Source of the DNA: Paraburkholderia nodosa DSM 21604
GTDB lineage: Bacteria > Pseudomonadota > Gammaproteobacteria > Burkholderiales > Burkholderiaceae
Assembly (NCBI RefSeq): GCF_000519185.1
Contig: NZ_JAFA01000012.1
Coordinates: forward strand, 1 to 64,000
Reading direction: 5' to 3'
DNA length: 64,000 bases
Positions within the stretch are counted from its first letter, which is position 1. Each line of letters opens with the position of its first letter. The position numbers and the translations under genes were made by a program. Below the pieces are notes generated by a model, which saw nothing but the letters and a program-made list of their open reading frames with translations, did no database searches and was not told where the DNA came from. Below, piece after piece: positions 56,880 through 64,000 of this stretch.

Positions 56880-58391
56880 ATGGGCGACATTTCCTTTCCC
56901 AATATTCCGCAGAACCTGCGCGTTCCGCTGTTCTATGCGGATATCGACCCCAGCAATGCGAACACCGGCCAGCAGACTCAGCGCGCGCTGATTGTCGGTC
57001 AGATTCTCAGCTCGGGCAGCGGCACGCCCGGCATCCCGCGAATCTGCCAAGGCGTGAGCGACGCGAAGGCTGTCGGCGGCCAGGGCTCGATGCTCGCGCT
57101 GATGACGGCCGCCTATCGCAAGCGCGACGCCTTCGGCGAGGTCTGGTATCTGCCGCTGGCGGATGGCGTTTCGTCGGTCGCCGCAGTCGGAAGCATCAAT
57201 TTCACGAGCCCGCCGACGGCGACGGGCGTCCTGTCGCTCTATATCGGTGGGCAGCTCGTTTCGCTAGTCGTTACGCCGGCGATGACCGCTGCGCAGATCG
57301 CGACGGCGCTCGTAGCGCAGATCGGCACGCTGCCGGATCTGCCTGTGACGGCAGCGGTCGACGGCACCGTCACGACGAAGGTCGATCTCACGGCGAAGAA
57401 CAAGGGGCTCGCCGGCAACGATATCGACCTGCAGCTGAACTACGGTGGCACGCCGGCCGGCGAATCGACGCCCGCGGGTCTCGCGACGACGATTGTCGCG
57501 ATGACCGGTGGCCTCGTCGCGCCGGACGTCGTTGATGCACTCGCGAATCTCGGCGATCAGGAGTTTGACTTCATCGCGTTCGCATACACGGACAGCACGT
57601 CGCTCGCTGCGCTGCAGTCGTTCCTGAGCACGCAAACCGGCCGCTGGAGCTGGAGCCAGCAGCTCTACGGCGGCGGATATGCCGCCTATCGCGGCACGCT
57701 GGGGACGCTCACGACGTTCGGCGTCACGCGCAACGACGAGCACATGTCGATCATGGGCTTCAACGGCTCGCCGACGCCGAGCTGGGTGATCGCCGCGGAC
57801 TACGCGGCCGCGGTTGCTGTTGCCGCGCGCGCTGATCCGGCGCAGCCCCTGCAGACGGTCACGCTCGCCACGATGCAGGCCCCCCCGCTCCCCATGCGCT
57901 TCGCGCTGACCGATCGCAACACGCTGCTCTACGACGGCATCAGCACGTTCTCTGTTGCCGACGACGGCACGATCGCGATCGAAAACGCGATCACGACCTA
58001 CCAGAAGAACTCGTTTGGCGATGCCGACGACAGCTATCTGGAGGTCGAGACGATGAACACGCTGACGTACGTGCTGCGTCAGCTGAAATCGGTCGTCACG
58101 ACGAAGTACGCGCGCAAGAAGCTGGCCGCGGACGGGACGCGCGTTGTCCCGGGCACGAATGTCGTCACGCCGTCGATGATCCGCGCCGATCTCGTCGCGC
58201 AATACCAGACGATGGAAGAAAACGGCTACGTGCAGGGCAGTTCGGTGTTTGCGCAAGGGCTCATCGTGCAGCAGAACTCGCAGAACCCGAACCGTGTCGA
58301 CGTGCTCTATCCGGCAATCCTGATCGACCAGCTGCGCATCTTCGCGCTGCTGATGCAGTTCTCGAACATCGTCCCCGCCACCTCGAGCTGA
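56880..58391 (+). CDS. Contractile tail sheath protein (Mu gpL-like)
   Basis: A 503-aa sheath subunit. NIPQNLRVPLFYADIDPSNANTGQQTQRALIVGQ is the typical N-terminus; the C-terminal core includes DVLYPAILIDQLRIFALLMQFSN. It shows that the virion is a myovirus. GGAGCC ribosome site before ATG. Confidence 0.93.
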   Translation: MGDISFPNIPQNLRVPLFYADIDPSNANTGQQTQRALIVGQILSSGSGTPGIPRICQGVSDAKAVGGQGSMLALMTAAYRKRDAFGEVWYLPLADGVSSVAAVGSINFTSPPTATGVLSLYIGGQLVSLVVTPAMTAAQIATALVAQIGTLPDLPVTAAVDGTVTTKVDLTAKNKGLAGNDIDLQLNYGGTPAGESTPAGLATTIVAMTGGLVAPDVVDALANLGDQEFDFIAFAYTDSTSLAALQSFLSTQTGRWSWSQQLYGGGYAAYRGTLGTLTTFGVTRNDEHMSIMGFNGSPTPSWVIAADYAAAVAVAARADPAQPLQTVTLATMQAPPLPMRFALTDRNTLLYDGISTFSVADDGTIAIENAITTYQKNSFGDADDSYLEVETMNTLTYVLRQLKSVVTTKYARKKLAADGTRVVPGTNVVTPSMIRADLVAQYQTMEENGYVQGSSVFAQGLIVQQNSQNPNRVDVLYPAILIDQLRIFALLMQFSNIVPATSS

Positions 58392-58454
58392 TCGCGCGAG
58401 CAAACACCCTGATGCGCCGCGCTGCGGCGCGCTCCTTTCTTCTGGAGACACGCA

Positions 58455-58838
58455 ATGGCATCTCCCACCGGATTGCTCGCCGGCACGGCTTCGCTGTCGG
58501 TCGACGGTACGACGTACATGGTCACCGGCGATTTCAAGTACAAGTCCGCGAGCAAGAAACGCGAAACGCTCGGCGGCATGGATCGTATTCACGGCTACAA
58601 GGAAAAGCCTTCGGCACCGTATATCTCTTTCAATCTCCGCGATTGGGGAGGCCTGGAGGTTAAATCGGTTAATGACTGGACCGACGTCACGTGCGTCGCG
58701 CAGCTCGCGAACGGCAAGACCATCATCGGTCGCGACATGTGGTCGGTCGAGGAACAGGAAGTCGACTCTGAAGACGCGAAGTTCGACGTGCGTCTCGAGG
58801 GTCCTGACGATTGCGTCACTGAAACCACCACGAGCTGA
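58455..58838 (+). CDS. Tail tube protein (Mu gpM-like)
   Basis: A 127-aa tube protein: GLLAGTASLSVDGTTYMVTGDFKYK, GGMDRIHGYKEKPSAPYISFNLRDWGGL, ANGKTIIGRDMWSVEEQEVDSEDAKFDVRLEG. Characteristic of Mu-like tube proteins that polymerise inside the sheath. Confidence 0.92.
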   Translation: MASPTGLLAGTASLSVDGTTYMVTGDFKYKSASKKRETLGGMDRIHGYKEKPSAPYISFNLRDWGGLEVKSVNDWTDVTCVAQLANGKTIIGRDMWSVEEQEVDSEDAKFDVRLEGPDDCVTETTTS

Positions 58839-58840
58839 AC

Positions 58841-59182
58841 ATGGACGACACGAAAATTCTCATTCTCCGCACGCCCATCACCATCAAGGGCGACACGAAG
58901 ACGTACGACTCGATCACGCTGCGTGAGCCGAACGTCGACGAGCTCGACCGCAGCGCCCAGGTCAAGGGCAGCGCATATGCGTGCAATGCGGCGCTGATCT
59001 CGATGGTCGCCGGCATTCCGCTGATCGTCGCGCGCAAATTGCCGAAGACGGAATATGAGGAGGCGACGGCGTATCTGGCGGGTTTTACCTGGACGCCCCC
59101 GCAGTCTGGCGAGACCTCGGGGACCGACGCGCAGACGTCACTTACTTCTGGCGGTGGGGACCCGACGCAGCCGGCTGCATGA
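58841..59182 (+). CDS. Tail assembly chaperone (Mu gp41-like)
   Basis: A 113-aa protein: LRTPITIKGDTKTYDSITLREPNVDELDRSAQ, the PF10109/Mu gp41 type. It shields the tape measure during assembly. The family usually makes a second, frameshifted product; a fitting -1 frame is open past its stop. Confidence 0.85.
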   Translation: MDDTKILILRTPITIKGDTKTYDSITLREPNVDELDRSAQVKGSAYACNAALISMVAGIPLIVARKLPKTEYEEATAYLAGFTWTPPQSGETSGTDAQTSLTSGGGDPTQPAA

Positions 59183-59241
59183 CGCTGCGGAAGTTCAACT
59201 ATTGGTATGAGCAAGCCATGCGTCTGAAAAAGGCCTCCTGA
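59179..59241 (+). CDS. Short -1 frame extension of the tail chaperone (gp42-like)
   Basis: The -1 frame is open through the gp41 stop and adds MTLRKFNYWYEQAMRLKKAS before TGA, whose A begins the tape-measure ATG. It could be a 20-aa separate ORF (its ATG overlaps the gp41 stop) or the end of a frameshift product. A GGTGGGGACC run at about 59152 may be the slip site. Confidence 0.45.
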   Translation: MTLRKFNYWYEQAMRLKKAS

Positions 59242-61100
59242 TGGCGAACGTTTTTTCGATCACGATCACTGCAGTCGACCGGGCAACGGCCGTCGCGCAG
59301 AACGTGAACAAGGCGGTCGCCAAGATCACGAAGCCGATCTCGGACGTGAAGGCGTCCGTCTCCGCTTTCTCGAAAGAGACGGGGATGGACAAGCTCGGCC
59401 GGAGCATCGAAAAGGTCGGCATCTTCGCGACCGAGTCGGCGCGCCGCGTTGCGTCGCTCGCGCCGCCGGTCGCCGCGCTGACGGGCGCCGCAACCGTCGC
59501 CGGCGTCGTCGCATTGGCGACCAGCTGGGGCCGCAATGCGGTGCAGATCCGGAATACGGCCTACAGCATCGGCATGGGCACGACCGAGCTGCAGGAGTAC
59601 CAGGGTGCAGCGCGGCTCGCCGGCGTCTCCAGCGAGTCGATGACCAACGGGCTGAAGTCTGTCGGCAGCGCGTTCGAGGATGCCGCCGCGGGCCGCGACA
59701 CGTTCGTCGCCGGCGTGCTGGCCGATAAGGGCATCGGCATCCATCGGCTGCGCGACGGGTCGATCGATACGGCGAAAGCGTTGCGCGACGTGGCGAACGC
59801 GGCTTCGAAGATCTCGAATACACAGGCGCGCCAGAAGTTCCTCGAGATCTTCGGCGTGAGCGATCTCGCGCCGCTGCTTGGCAAGGGCAGCGCGGCGATC
59901 GACGCATATGTCGGGAAATTCCGCTCGCTCAACGCGGTGATGACGCCCGAGCAGATCGCGCAGGGCGAGCGCTATAACGAGGCCCTCGTCGGCCTCGATG
60001 CGAACGTCGACAAGCTGAAGAACTCGATTGGCGCATCTCTCGCGCCGGCGCTCGCGAAGGTGGCCGACGAGATGGGGCCGATCGCAAACGAGTACGGCCC
60101 GAAGATCGCGCGCTGGATCGAGGAGACGGACTGGTCGGCGAAGGCCGATGAGATAAAGGGGTTCGTCGACTCGCTGGGGGGCGTGCAGACGATTGCCGCG
60201 GCGATCGCCGCGATCACGTTCGCTGGCCCGATCCTGAGCATCACGACGCTGATCGCGAAAGCAGTACGGCTCGTGGGCCTGTTGACGACTATCGCTACAA
60301 CGACAGGGCCCGGCGGTGCGGCGGTCGTCGCTGCGGCCGGCTACATCGCGGAGAAAGAGCGCGCCAAGGCGCTCGATCGCAGCATCCATCAGTTGCCAGG
60401 GGAATCGGCTGCAGGCCGCGATCAGCGGGTTGCGGAGGCGATCGCCGGCGGGGTGGCTACACCCAACGTCGCGGCGCCGGCCGACGGCGGCCTCGGCGGC
60501 CGGATCTTCCGTTCGATCCGCAGCCTGTTCGTAAACAGCGCTGCGGACAGCTCGCAGACCGGCGCGATCGTGCAGCGCTTCGAGGATATGGGTTGGTCGC
60601 AGGCGCAGGCCTCCGGCATCGCGGCCAACCTCTACCGCGAGAGCGGATACAACGCCGGTGCCGTCGGCGACAACGGTACGGCCTATGGACTCGGGCAGTG
60701 GCATCAAGACCGGCAGGACGCGTTCCGCAAGCGCTTCGGCATCGATATCCGCAACTCGACGCTCGACCAGCAGCTGCAGTTCGTCGACTACGAGATGCGG
60801 CAGGGCTCCGAGAAGCGCGCCGGCGACGCGCTGGCACAAGCGCAAACCGCAGCGCAGGCGGGCGACGTTGTCTCGCGGCTCTATGAGCGGCCGGCGGATG
60901 TCGATGGCGAAGCCTCGAGCCGTGCAGCCGACGCGGTCGCCGTGAACCAGAGCGTCGCGCAGAGCAGGGACAGCACGGTGCATGTGAAGGTCGAGCTGCC
61001 GAACGCGCCGCCTGGCACGCGCGCGACCGTGCGCACGACGGGCAACACGACGGCGTCCACGAACGTGGGCGATTCTGCACTCATGGAACCTGCAATATGA
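59241..61100 (+). CDS. Tail tape measure protein with tail-lysozyme domain
   Basis: A 619-aa protein. Helical N-terminus (KAVAKITKPISDVKASVSAFSKETG), a hydrophobic stretch at residues about 317-370, then about 435-570 a lysozyme-like domain (GAIVQRFEDMGWSQAQASGIAANLYRESGYNAGAVGDNGTAYGLGQWHQDRQDAF) with the catalytic-type ES and GQWH motifs of phage tail lysozymes. It sets tail length and probably helps cut peptidoglycan at entry. Confidence 0.88.
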   Translation: MANVFSITITAVDRATAVAQNVNKAVAKITKPISDVKASVSAFSKETGMDKLGRSIEKVGIFATESARRVASLAPPVAALTGAATVAGVVALATSWGRNAVQIRNTAYSIGMGTTELQEYQGAARLAGVSSESMTNGLKSVGSAFEDAAAGRDTFVAGVLADKGIGIHRLRDGSIDTAKALRDVANAASKISNTQARQKFLEIFGVSDLAPLLGKGSAAIDAYVGKFRSLNAVMTPEQIAQGERYNEALVGLDANVDKLKNSIGASLAPALAKVADEMGPIANEYGPKIARWIEETDWSAKADEIKGFVDSLGGVQTIAAAIAAITFAGPILSITTLIAKAVRLVGLLTTIATTTGPGGAAVVAAAGYIAEKERAKALDRSIHQLPGESAAGRDQRVAEAIAGGVATPNVAAPADGGLGGRIFRSIRSLFVNSAADSSQTGAIVQRFEDMGWSQAQASGIAANLYRESGYNAGAVGDNGTAYGLGQWHQDRQDAFRKRFGIDIRNSTLDQQLQFVDYEMRQGSEKRAGDALAQAQTAAQAGDVVSRLYERPADVDGEASSRAADAVAVNQSVAQSRDSTVHVKVELPNAPPGTRATVRTTGNTTASTNVGDSALMEPAI

Positions 61101-62530
61101 GCATCGCATCGCTGACGAATCTGGCCGGCAGCATCGGCGGCGTCGCGTCCGCGACCAGCAAGCTTGCGTCGCTGCTCACCGGGCCGTCGGCGAATTCGTG
61201 GTGGGGATCGCTGCGCCAGGCATCGTACGGCGGCGTGCCGTTCGCCGTCGTCAGCACGAACACAAAGTTCGGCACGCGCAACGCGGTGCACGAGTACGCC
61301 TTCCGCGACGACGCCTGGGTCGAAGAGCTCGGCAAGCTGCCGCGCCGGTTCGAGATCTTCGGCTTTCTGGTCGAGAACAGCCGTGTCTATGGCGGCGGTG
61401 CGGTCATCGGCCAGCGCGATCGCATGGTGACGGTTTGCGAGAGCGGGGCGCAGACGCTGGTGCACCCGACGTTCGGCCGCATCGAGAATGTTTCGTGCCT
61501 CGCCGCGGAGGCTGGAGAGAGCCTCGAGCATGGCCGCGTGATCGTGGTGCGCTTTGCGTTCATGCGCAACGGCGTGAGGTCGGATACCTCGTCGGTGAGC
61601 GACACGACGTCGCTCTTGCAGAGTGCCGCGGACGCGCTCGGCCTGGGTGCGGCGCTCGATTTTGTCCAGTCGACCGCGGCCGCGATTCAGGAGGGCGCCG
61701 CGATCGTCCAGACGGGCGTGGGCGTCGCGGTGAGCTGGGTTCAGCTGGGCGTGACGGCAGTCAATGACGTGAGGCGTTTCGCGAACTCCGTGAGCACGCT
61801 GGCGGGGAATTTCGGGCGCTTCTTCGGAGCTGGCAATTCCGGTTACAGCGGATCGAACCAGTCTGCGCCGGCGGGCACCACAGCGCAGCAGCTGCTCAAC
61901 GCGGATGCCACAGCTCGAGCTGCACTCACGCAGGCGGGAACCGCGCTCACGGTGGCGGCCGCCAATCCGTCATCGTCAGACGCGCTCAATTCTGCGGGCC
62001 AGTCTTATGCCGCAGCGCTGGCCGCGACGATGTCGAGCCCCGCGGACGCGATCCGATCGCTGTCATCGCTCGCGAGCTTCGCGCCGAGCGGCACTTACAT
62101 GACATCGACGATCGGCAGCGCCATGTCGACCATGGAGGCGGCGACGTCGGCGCTGTTGCGCCGAGCGGCGATCTCTCAGCTCGCGCAGTCCGTGTCCGTC
62201 TACCAGCCGTCTTCATATGACGATGCGACGTCGATGATCGCCACGGTCACGACCCTGCTCGACAGCGAGATCGAGACTGCGGCCGACGCCGGCGACGACA
62301 ATTCGTTCGCCGCGCTGCGCACGCTTCGTAACTCCGTCGTCGAGGATCTGCAGGCGCGCGGCGCGGACCTCGCGTCGCTGTCGACCATGTCGTTCAATGG
62401 CTCGCTGCCGGCGCTGGTGCTGGCCCATCGGATCTACGGCGATGCCACGCGCGCCGACCAGCTCGTGCAGCAGGTCGCGCCCGTTCATCCGCTCTTCATG
62501 CCCGCAACGTTTCAGGCGCTTTCGAACTGA
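61097..62530 (+). CDS. Mu gpN-like DNA circularisation/baseplate protein
   Basis: A 477-aa protein. The N-terminus SWWGSLRQASYGGVPFAVVSTNTKFGTRNAVHEYAFRD, then EIFGFLVENSRVYGGGAVIGQRDRMV, is the DNA-circulation N-domain signature of Mu gpN. It is a baseplate component in Mu-like tails. ATGA overlap with the tape-measure gene. Confidence 0.9.
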   Translation: MSIASLTNLAGSIGGVASATSKLASLLTGPSANSWWGSLRQASYGGVPFAVVSTNTKFGTRNAVHEYAFRDDAWVEELGKLPRRFEIFGFLVENSRVYGGGAVIGQRDRMVTVCESGAQTLVHPTFGRIENVSCLAAEAGESLEHGRVIVVRFAFMRNGVRSDTSSVSDTTSLLQSAADALGLGAALDFVQSTAAAIQEGAAIVQTGVGVAVSWVQLGVTAVNDVRRFANSVSTLAGNFGRFFGAGNSGYSGSNQSAPAGTTAQQLLNADATARAALTQAGTALTVAAANPSSSDALNSAGQSYAAALAATMSSPADAIRSLSSLASFAPSGTYMTSTIGSAMSTMEAATSALLRRAAISQLAQSVSVYQPSSYDDATSMIATVTTLLDSEIETAADAGDDNSFAALRTLRNSVVEDLQARGADLASLSTMSFNGSLPALVLAHRIYGDATRADQLVQQVAPVHPLFMPATFQALSN

Positions 62531-62533
62531 TCG

Positions 62534-63613
62534 ATGGACGATGAACTGTTTCTGAGCGTCGGCGACCAGACGATTACTGGCTGGACCGACATCCGCGTGA
62601 CGCGTGGCATCGAGCGCTGTGTCTCCGATTTCGAGATCGGGCTTACGGAAGAGCAGATCGAGCAGGACATCGTGACCGAGGTCGTCGTGCAGCCGGGCGA
62701 CGAATGCCTCATCGATCTGGGCGCCGATCTCGTGCTGACCGGCTACATCGACGACTACATCCCGTCGATCGGTCCGGATACGCACACTGTGCGCGTGGCC
62801 GGCCGCAGCAAATGTGAGGATCTGGTCGATTGCTCGGCCGTGTGGCCGAACGGGCAGATCAGCGGAACGTCTGCGCTGGACGTCGCCACGAAACTGGCGG
62901 CGCACTATGGCATCACGGTGAAGTGCGACGTCAGCGACCTGATCGCGATCCCTCAATTCAACGTCTTCATCGGCGAGACGCCATTCGAGATCATCGAGCG
63001 CGTGAGTCGCTTCAGCCAGCTGCTCGTCTATGACGAGCCGGATGGGAGTCTGCGGCTTGCGCGTTCAAATTCGGGTGTGCAGGCTGCTGGCGGACTCGTG
63101 CAGGGCCTGAACATTCAGGAAGCGTCGGTCGTCTATTCGGCGCGCGACCGGTTCTCGTCGTACACGTGTTTCGCGCAATCGGTTCTGTCGTTCACGGACG
63201 CCGGGATCGGGCCGAACATGATCGCTACGGTGAGCGACGTCGGCGTGAAGCGCGTGCGCGAGCGCTACATCGTCGCCGAGGCCGTGCAGGGATTTCAGGA
63301 TCTCGCGCGCCGGCGCGCGATCTGGGAGATGAACCGGCGCGCCGGGCGCGCGGCGATGGTGATGGTGAAGACCGACAGCTGGCGGGATGCCTCGGGCACG
63401 CTGTGGACGCCTAACACGCTCGTCTATGTCGACATCCCGAAGCTGAAGATCTCGCAGCAAACGTGGCTCATCGGCGAGGTGACGTACAAGCGCAACGCAG
63501 AAGAGGGCACGACGGCAGAGCTGATCATCATGGATCCGGCGGCGTATGCGGCCGAGCCGATCGCGCTGCAGCCGATGTTCGTCGACGCGAGTACTACCGG
63601 GGCGACGCGATGA
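62534..63613 (+). CDS. Baseplate hub protein (Mu gpP-like)
   Basis: A 359-aa hub protein: LFLSVGDQTITGWTDIRVTRGIERCVSDFEIGLTE, LVLTGYIDDYIPSIGPDTHTVRVAGRSKCEDLVDCSA and NVFIGETPFEIIERVSRF. These blocks mark the gpP/gp27-like hub family. It overlaps the spike gene by 4 bp. Confidence 0.9.
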   Translation: MDDELFLSVGDQTITGWTDIRVTRGIERCVSDFEIGLTEEQIEQDIVTEVVVQPGDECLIDLGADLVLTGYIDDYIPSIGPDTHTVRVAGRSKCEDLVDCSAVWPNGQISGTSALDVATKLAAHYGITVKCDVSDLIAIPQFNVFIGETPFEIIERVSRFSQLLVYDEPDGSLRLARSNSGVQAAGGLVQGLNIQEASVVYSARDRFSSYTCFAQSVLSFTDAGIGPNMIATVSDVGVKRVRERYIVAEAVQGFQDLARRRAIWEMNRRAGRAAMVMVKTDSWRDASGTLWTPNTLVYVDIPKLKISQQTWLIGEVTYKRNAEEGTTAELIIMDPAAYAAEPIALQPMFVDASTTGATR

Positions 63614-64000
63614 GTAAAGGGTTCATGGACCGTGCGGCACGGCGCATTCTAAACATCATTGGGCGCGCGCGCGTGAATCTGGTGAAGGATTCGGGCCCGG
63701 TGCAGATGGTGCAGCTGACGGTGAACGATCTCGAGACGATCGACAACATCCCGGTCGTCCATGATTTCGGCTTCAGCTCGAATCCGCCTGAGGGTAGCGA
63801 TGTGGCCATGGTCTTCGTCGGCGGCGATCGCAGTAATGGCGTGATCGTCGCTTCTAACCACCAGAAATATCGGGTCCGAAATCTCGCGCCGGGCGAGAGC
63901 GTGATCTACACGCAGGACGGGAAGCAGATCTATCTCACGGCCAGCGGCGGCATCAAGGTTGCGGCCAATGGGCAACCGGTTGAGGTGGATAACGCAACGA
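63610..64000 (+). CDS. Baseplate spike/assembly protein V (Mu gp45-like), cut by window end
   Basis: At least 130 aa: MSKGFMDRAARRILNIIGRARVNLVKDSGPVQMVQLTVN, then VPVVHDFGFSSNPPEGSDVAMVFVGGDRSNGVIVASNHQKYR and the beginning of a beta-helix-like part. Matches Mu gp45, the membrane-piercing spike. The 3' end lies outside the window. Confidence 0.9.
   Translation, partial: MSKGFMDRAARRILNIIGRARVNLVKDSGPVQMVQLTVNDLETIDNIPVVHDFGFSSNPPEGSDVAMVFVGGDRSNGVIVASNHQKYRVRNLAPGESVIYTQDGKQIYLTASGGIKVAANGQPVEVDNAT

Larger units (their letters stand above)
23077..64000. mobile_element. Prophage: lambda-like early and head genes, Mu-like contractile tail
   Basis: A prophage starts at the integrase side and continues past the window end. 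Order: int, xis, leftward early/moron operon with a DGR, immunity region, rightward replication genes, Q-like regulator, terminase, lambda-type head genes, then a Mu-type myovirus tail up to gp45. All genes on the left face left from PL, all on the right face right from PR, as in lambda. No transposase is present, so it integrates by site-specific recombination despite its Mu-like tail. Structural genes seen are intact, so it may be inducible. Lysis genes, fibres and attR are not in view. Confidence 0.93.

Noticed and set aside
56880..64000. Transposable Mu-like phage
   Set aside because: Only the tail is Mu-like. A lambda-type integrase and excisionase are present and no transposase A/B genes are seen.
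1..64000. CRISPR array or insertion sequence
   Set aside because: No regularly spaced direct repeats and no transposase frame were found on either strand by eye.

Overview
The window comes from a high-GC betaproteobacterium of the Burkholderia/Paraburkholderia/Caballeronia type. The signs are a complete cyoABCD bo3-type quinol oxidase operon, an AdhP-type alcohol dehydrogenase, a SPINDLY/O-GlcNAc-transferase-like TPR protein and dense, GC-rich coding on both strands. Everything here was read by eye. No database search or folding program was run, so family names rest on motifs and recollection of the families.

Host part (1 to about 23,080). The first 5 kb is less GC-rich and looks acquired: small orphan ORFs, a subtilisin-like protease whose lipoprotein/propeptide N-terminus is frameshifted, and a TibC-type autotransporter heptosyltransferase. 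A non-coding stretch (4401-5030) carries a cluster of DnaA-box-like sites. Then come two MFS transporters, a Cys-rich protein behind a clear Fur box, a probable small RNA with a strong terminator (8814-8905), an orphan NuoM-like subunit beside cyoABCD, and an SGNH esterase. A NemR-like electrophile operon follows (tetR, DJ-1/Hsp31-like protein, old yellow enzyme, ABM monooxygenase) with two near-identical operators. AdhP and the SPINDLY protein close the host part. A perfect LexA box (22844-22859) is stranded just before the prophage.

Prophage part (about 23,077 to beyond 64,000). The left end has a lambda-type integrase and excisionase flanked by helically phased repeats. A long leftward early operon runs from PL (36542-36570) down to int. 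It carries morons, a ParB-like protein, two exported low-complexity proteins and a complete diversity-generating retroelement (DGR). The DGR has a reverse transcriptase (28127-29479), Avd (29472-29849), a 93-bp template repeat (29239-29331) and two DUF1566-like target proteins with variable repeats at 29882-29974 and 30379-30471. By hand alignment all 25 substitutions between the template and the two variable repeats fall at template adenines. The immunity region (36504-37900) has a CI-like repressor, a Cro/YdaS-like protein and five GGCA(A/T)TGCC operators.

The rightward early genes include CII, winged-helix replication proteins with an iteron origin inside the gene (40429-40630), nucleases and a Q-like regulator. 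The Q-like gene is followed by a pR'-like promoter and a tR'-like terminator. The late genes combine a lambda-type head (DUF1441/Nu1-like small terminase, GpA terminase, gpW, portal, S49 protease, decoration protein, gpE capsid) with a Mu-type contractile tail (DUF2635, sheath, tube, gp41, tape measure with lysozyme domain, gpN, gpP, truncated gp45). The prophage is therefore a lambda/Mu mosaic myophage. Lysis genes, tail fibres and attR lie outside the window.

The DGR is the most notable system. It targets two small non-tail proteins from a single template that is itself embedded in the open frame of its reverse transcriptase.
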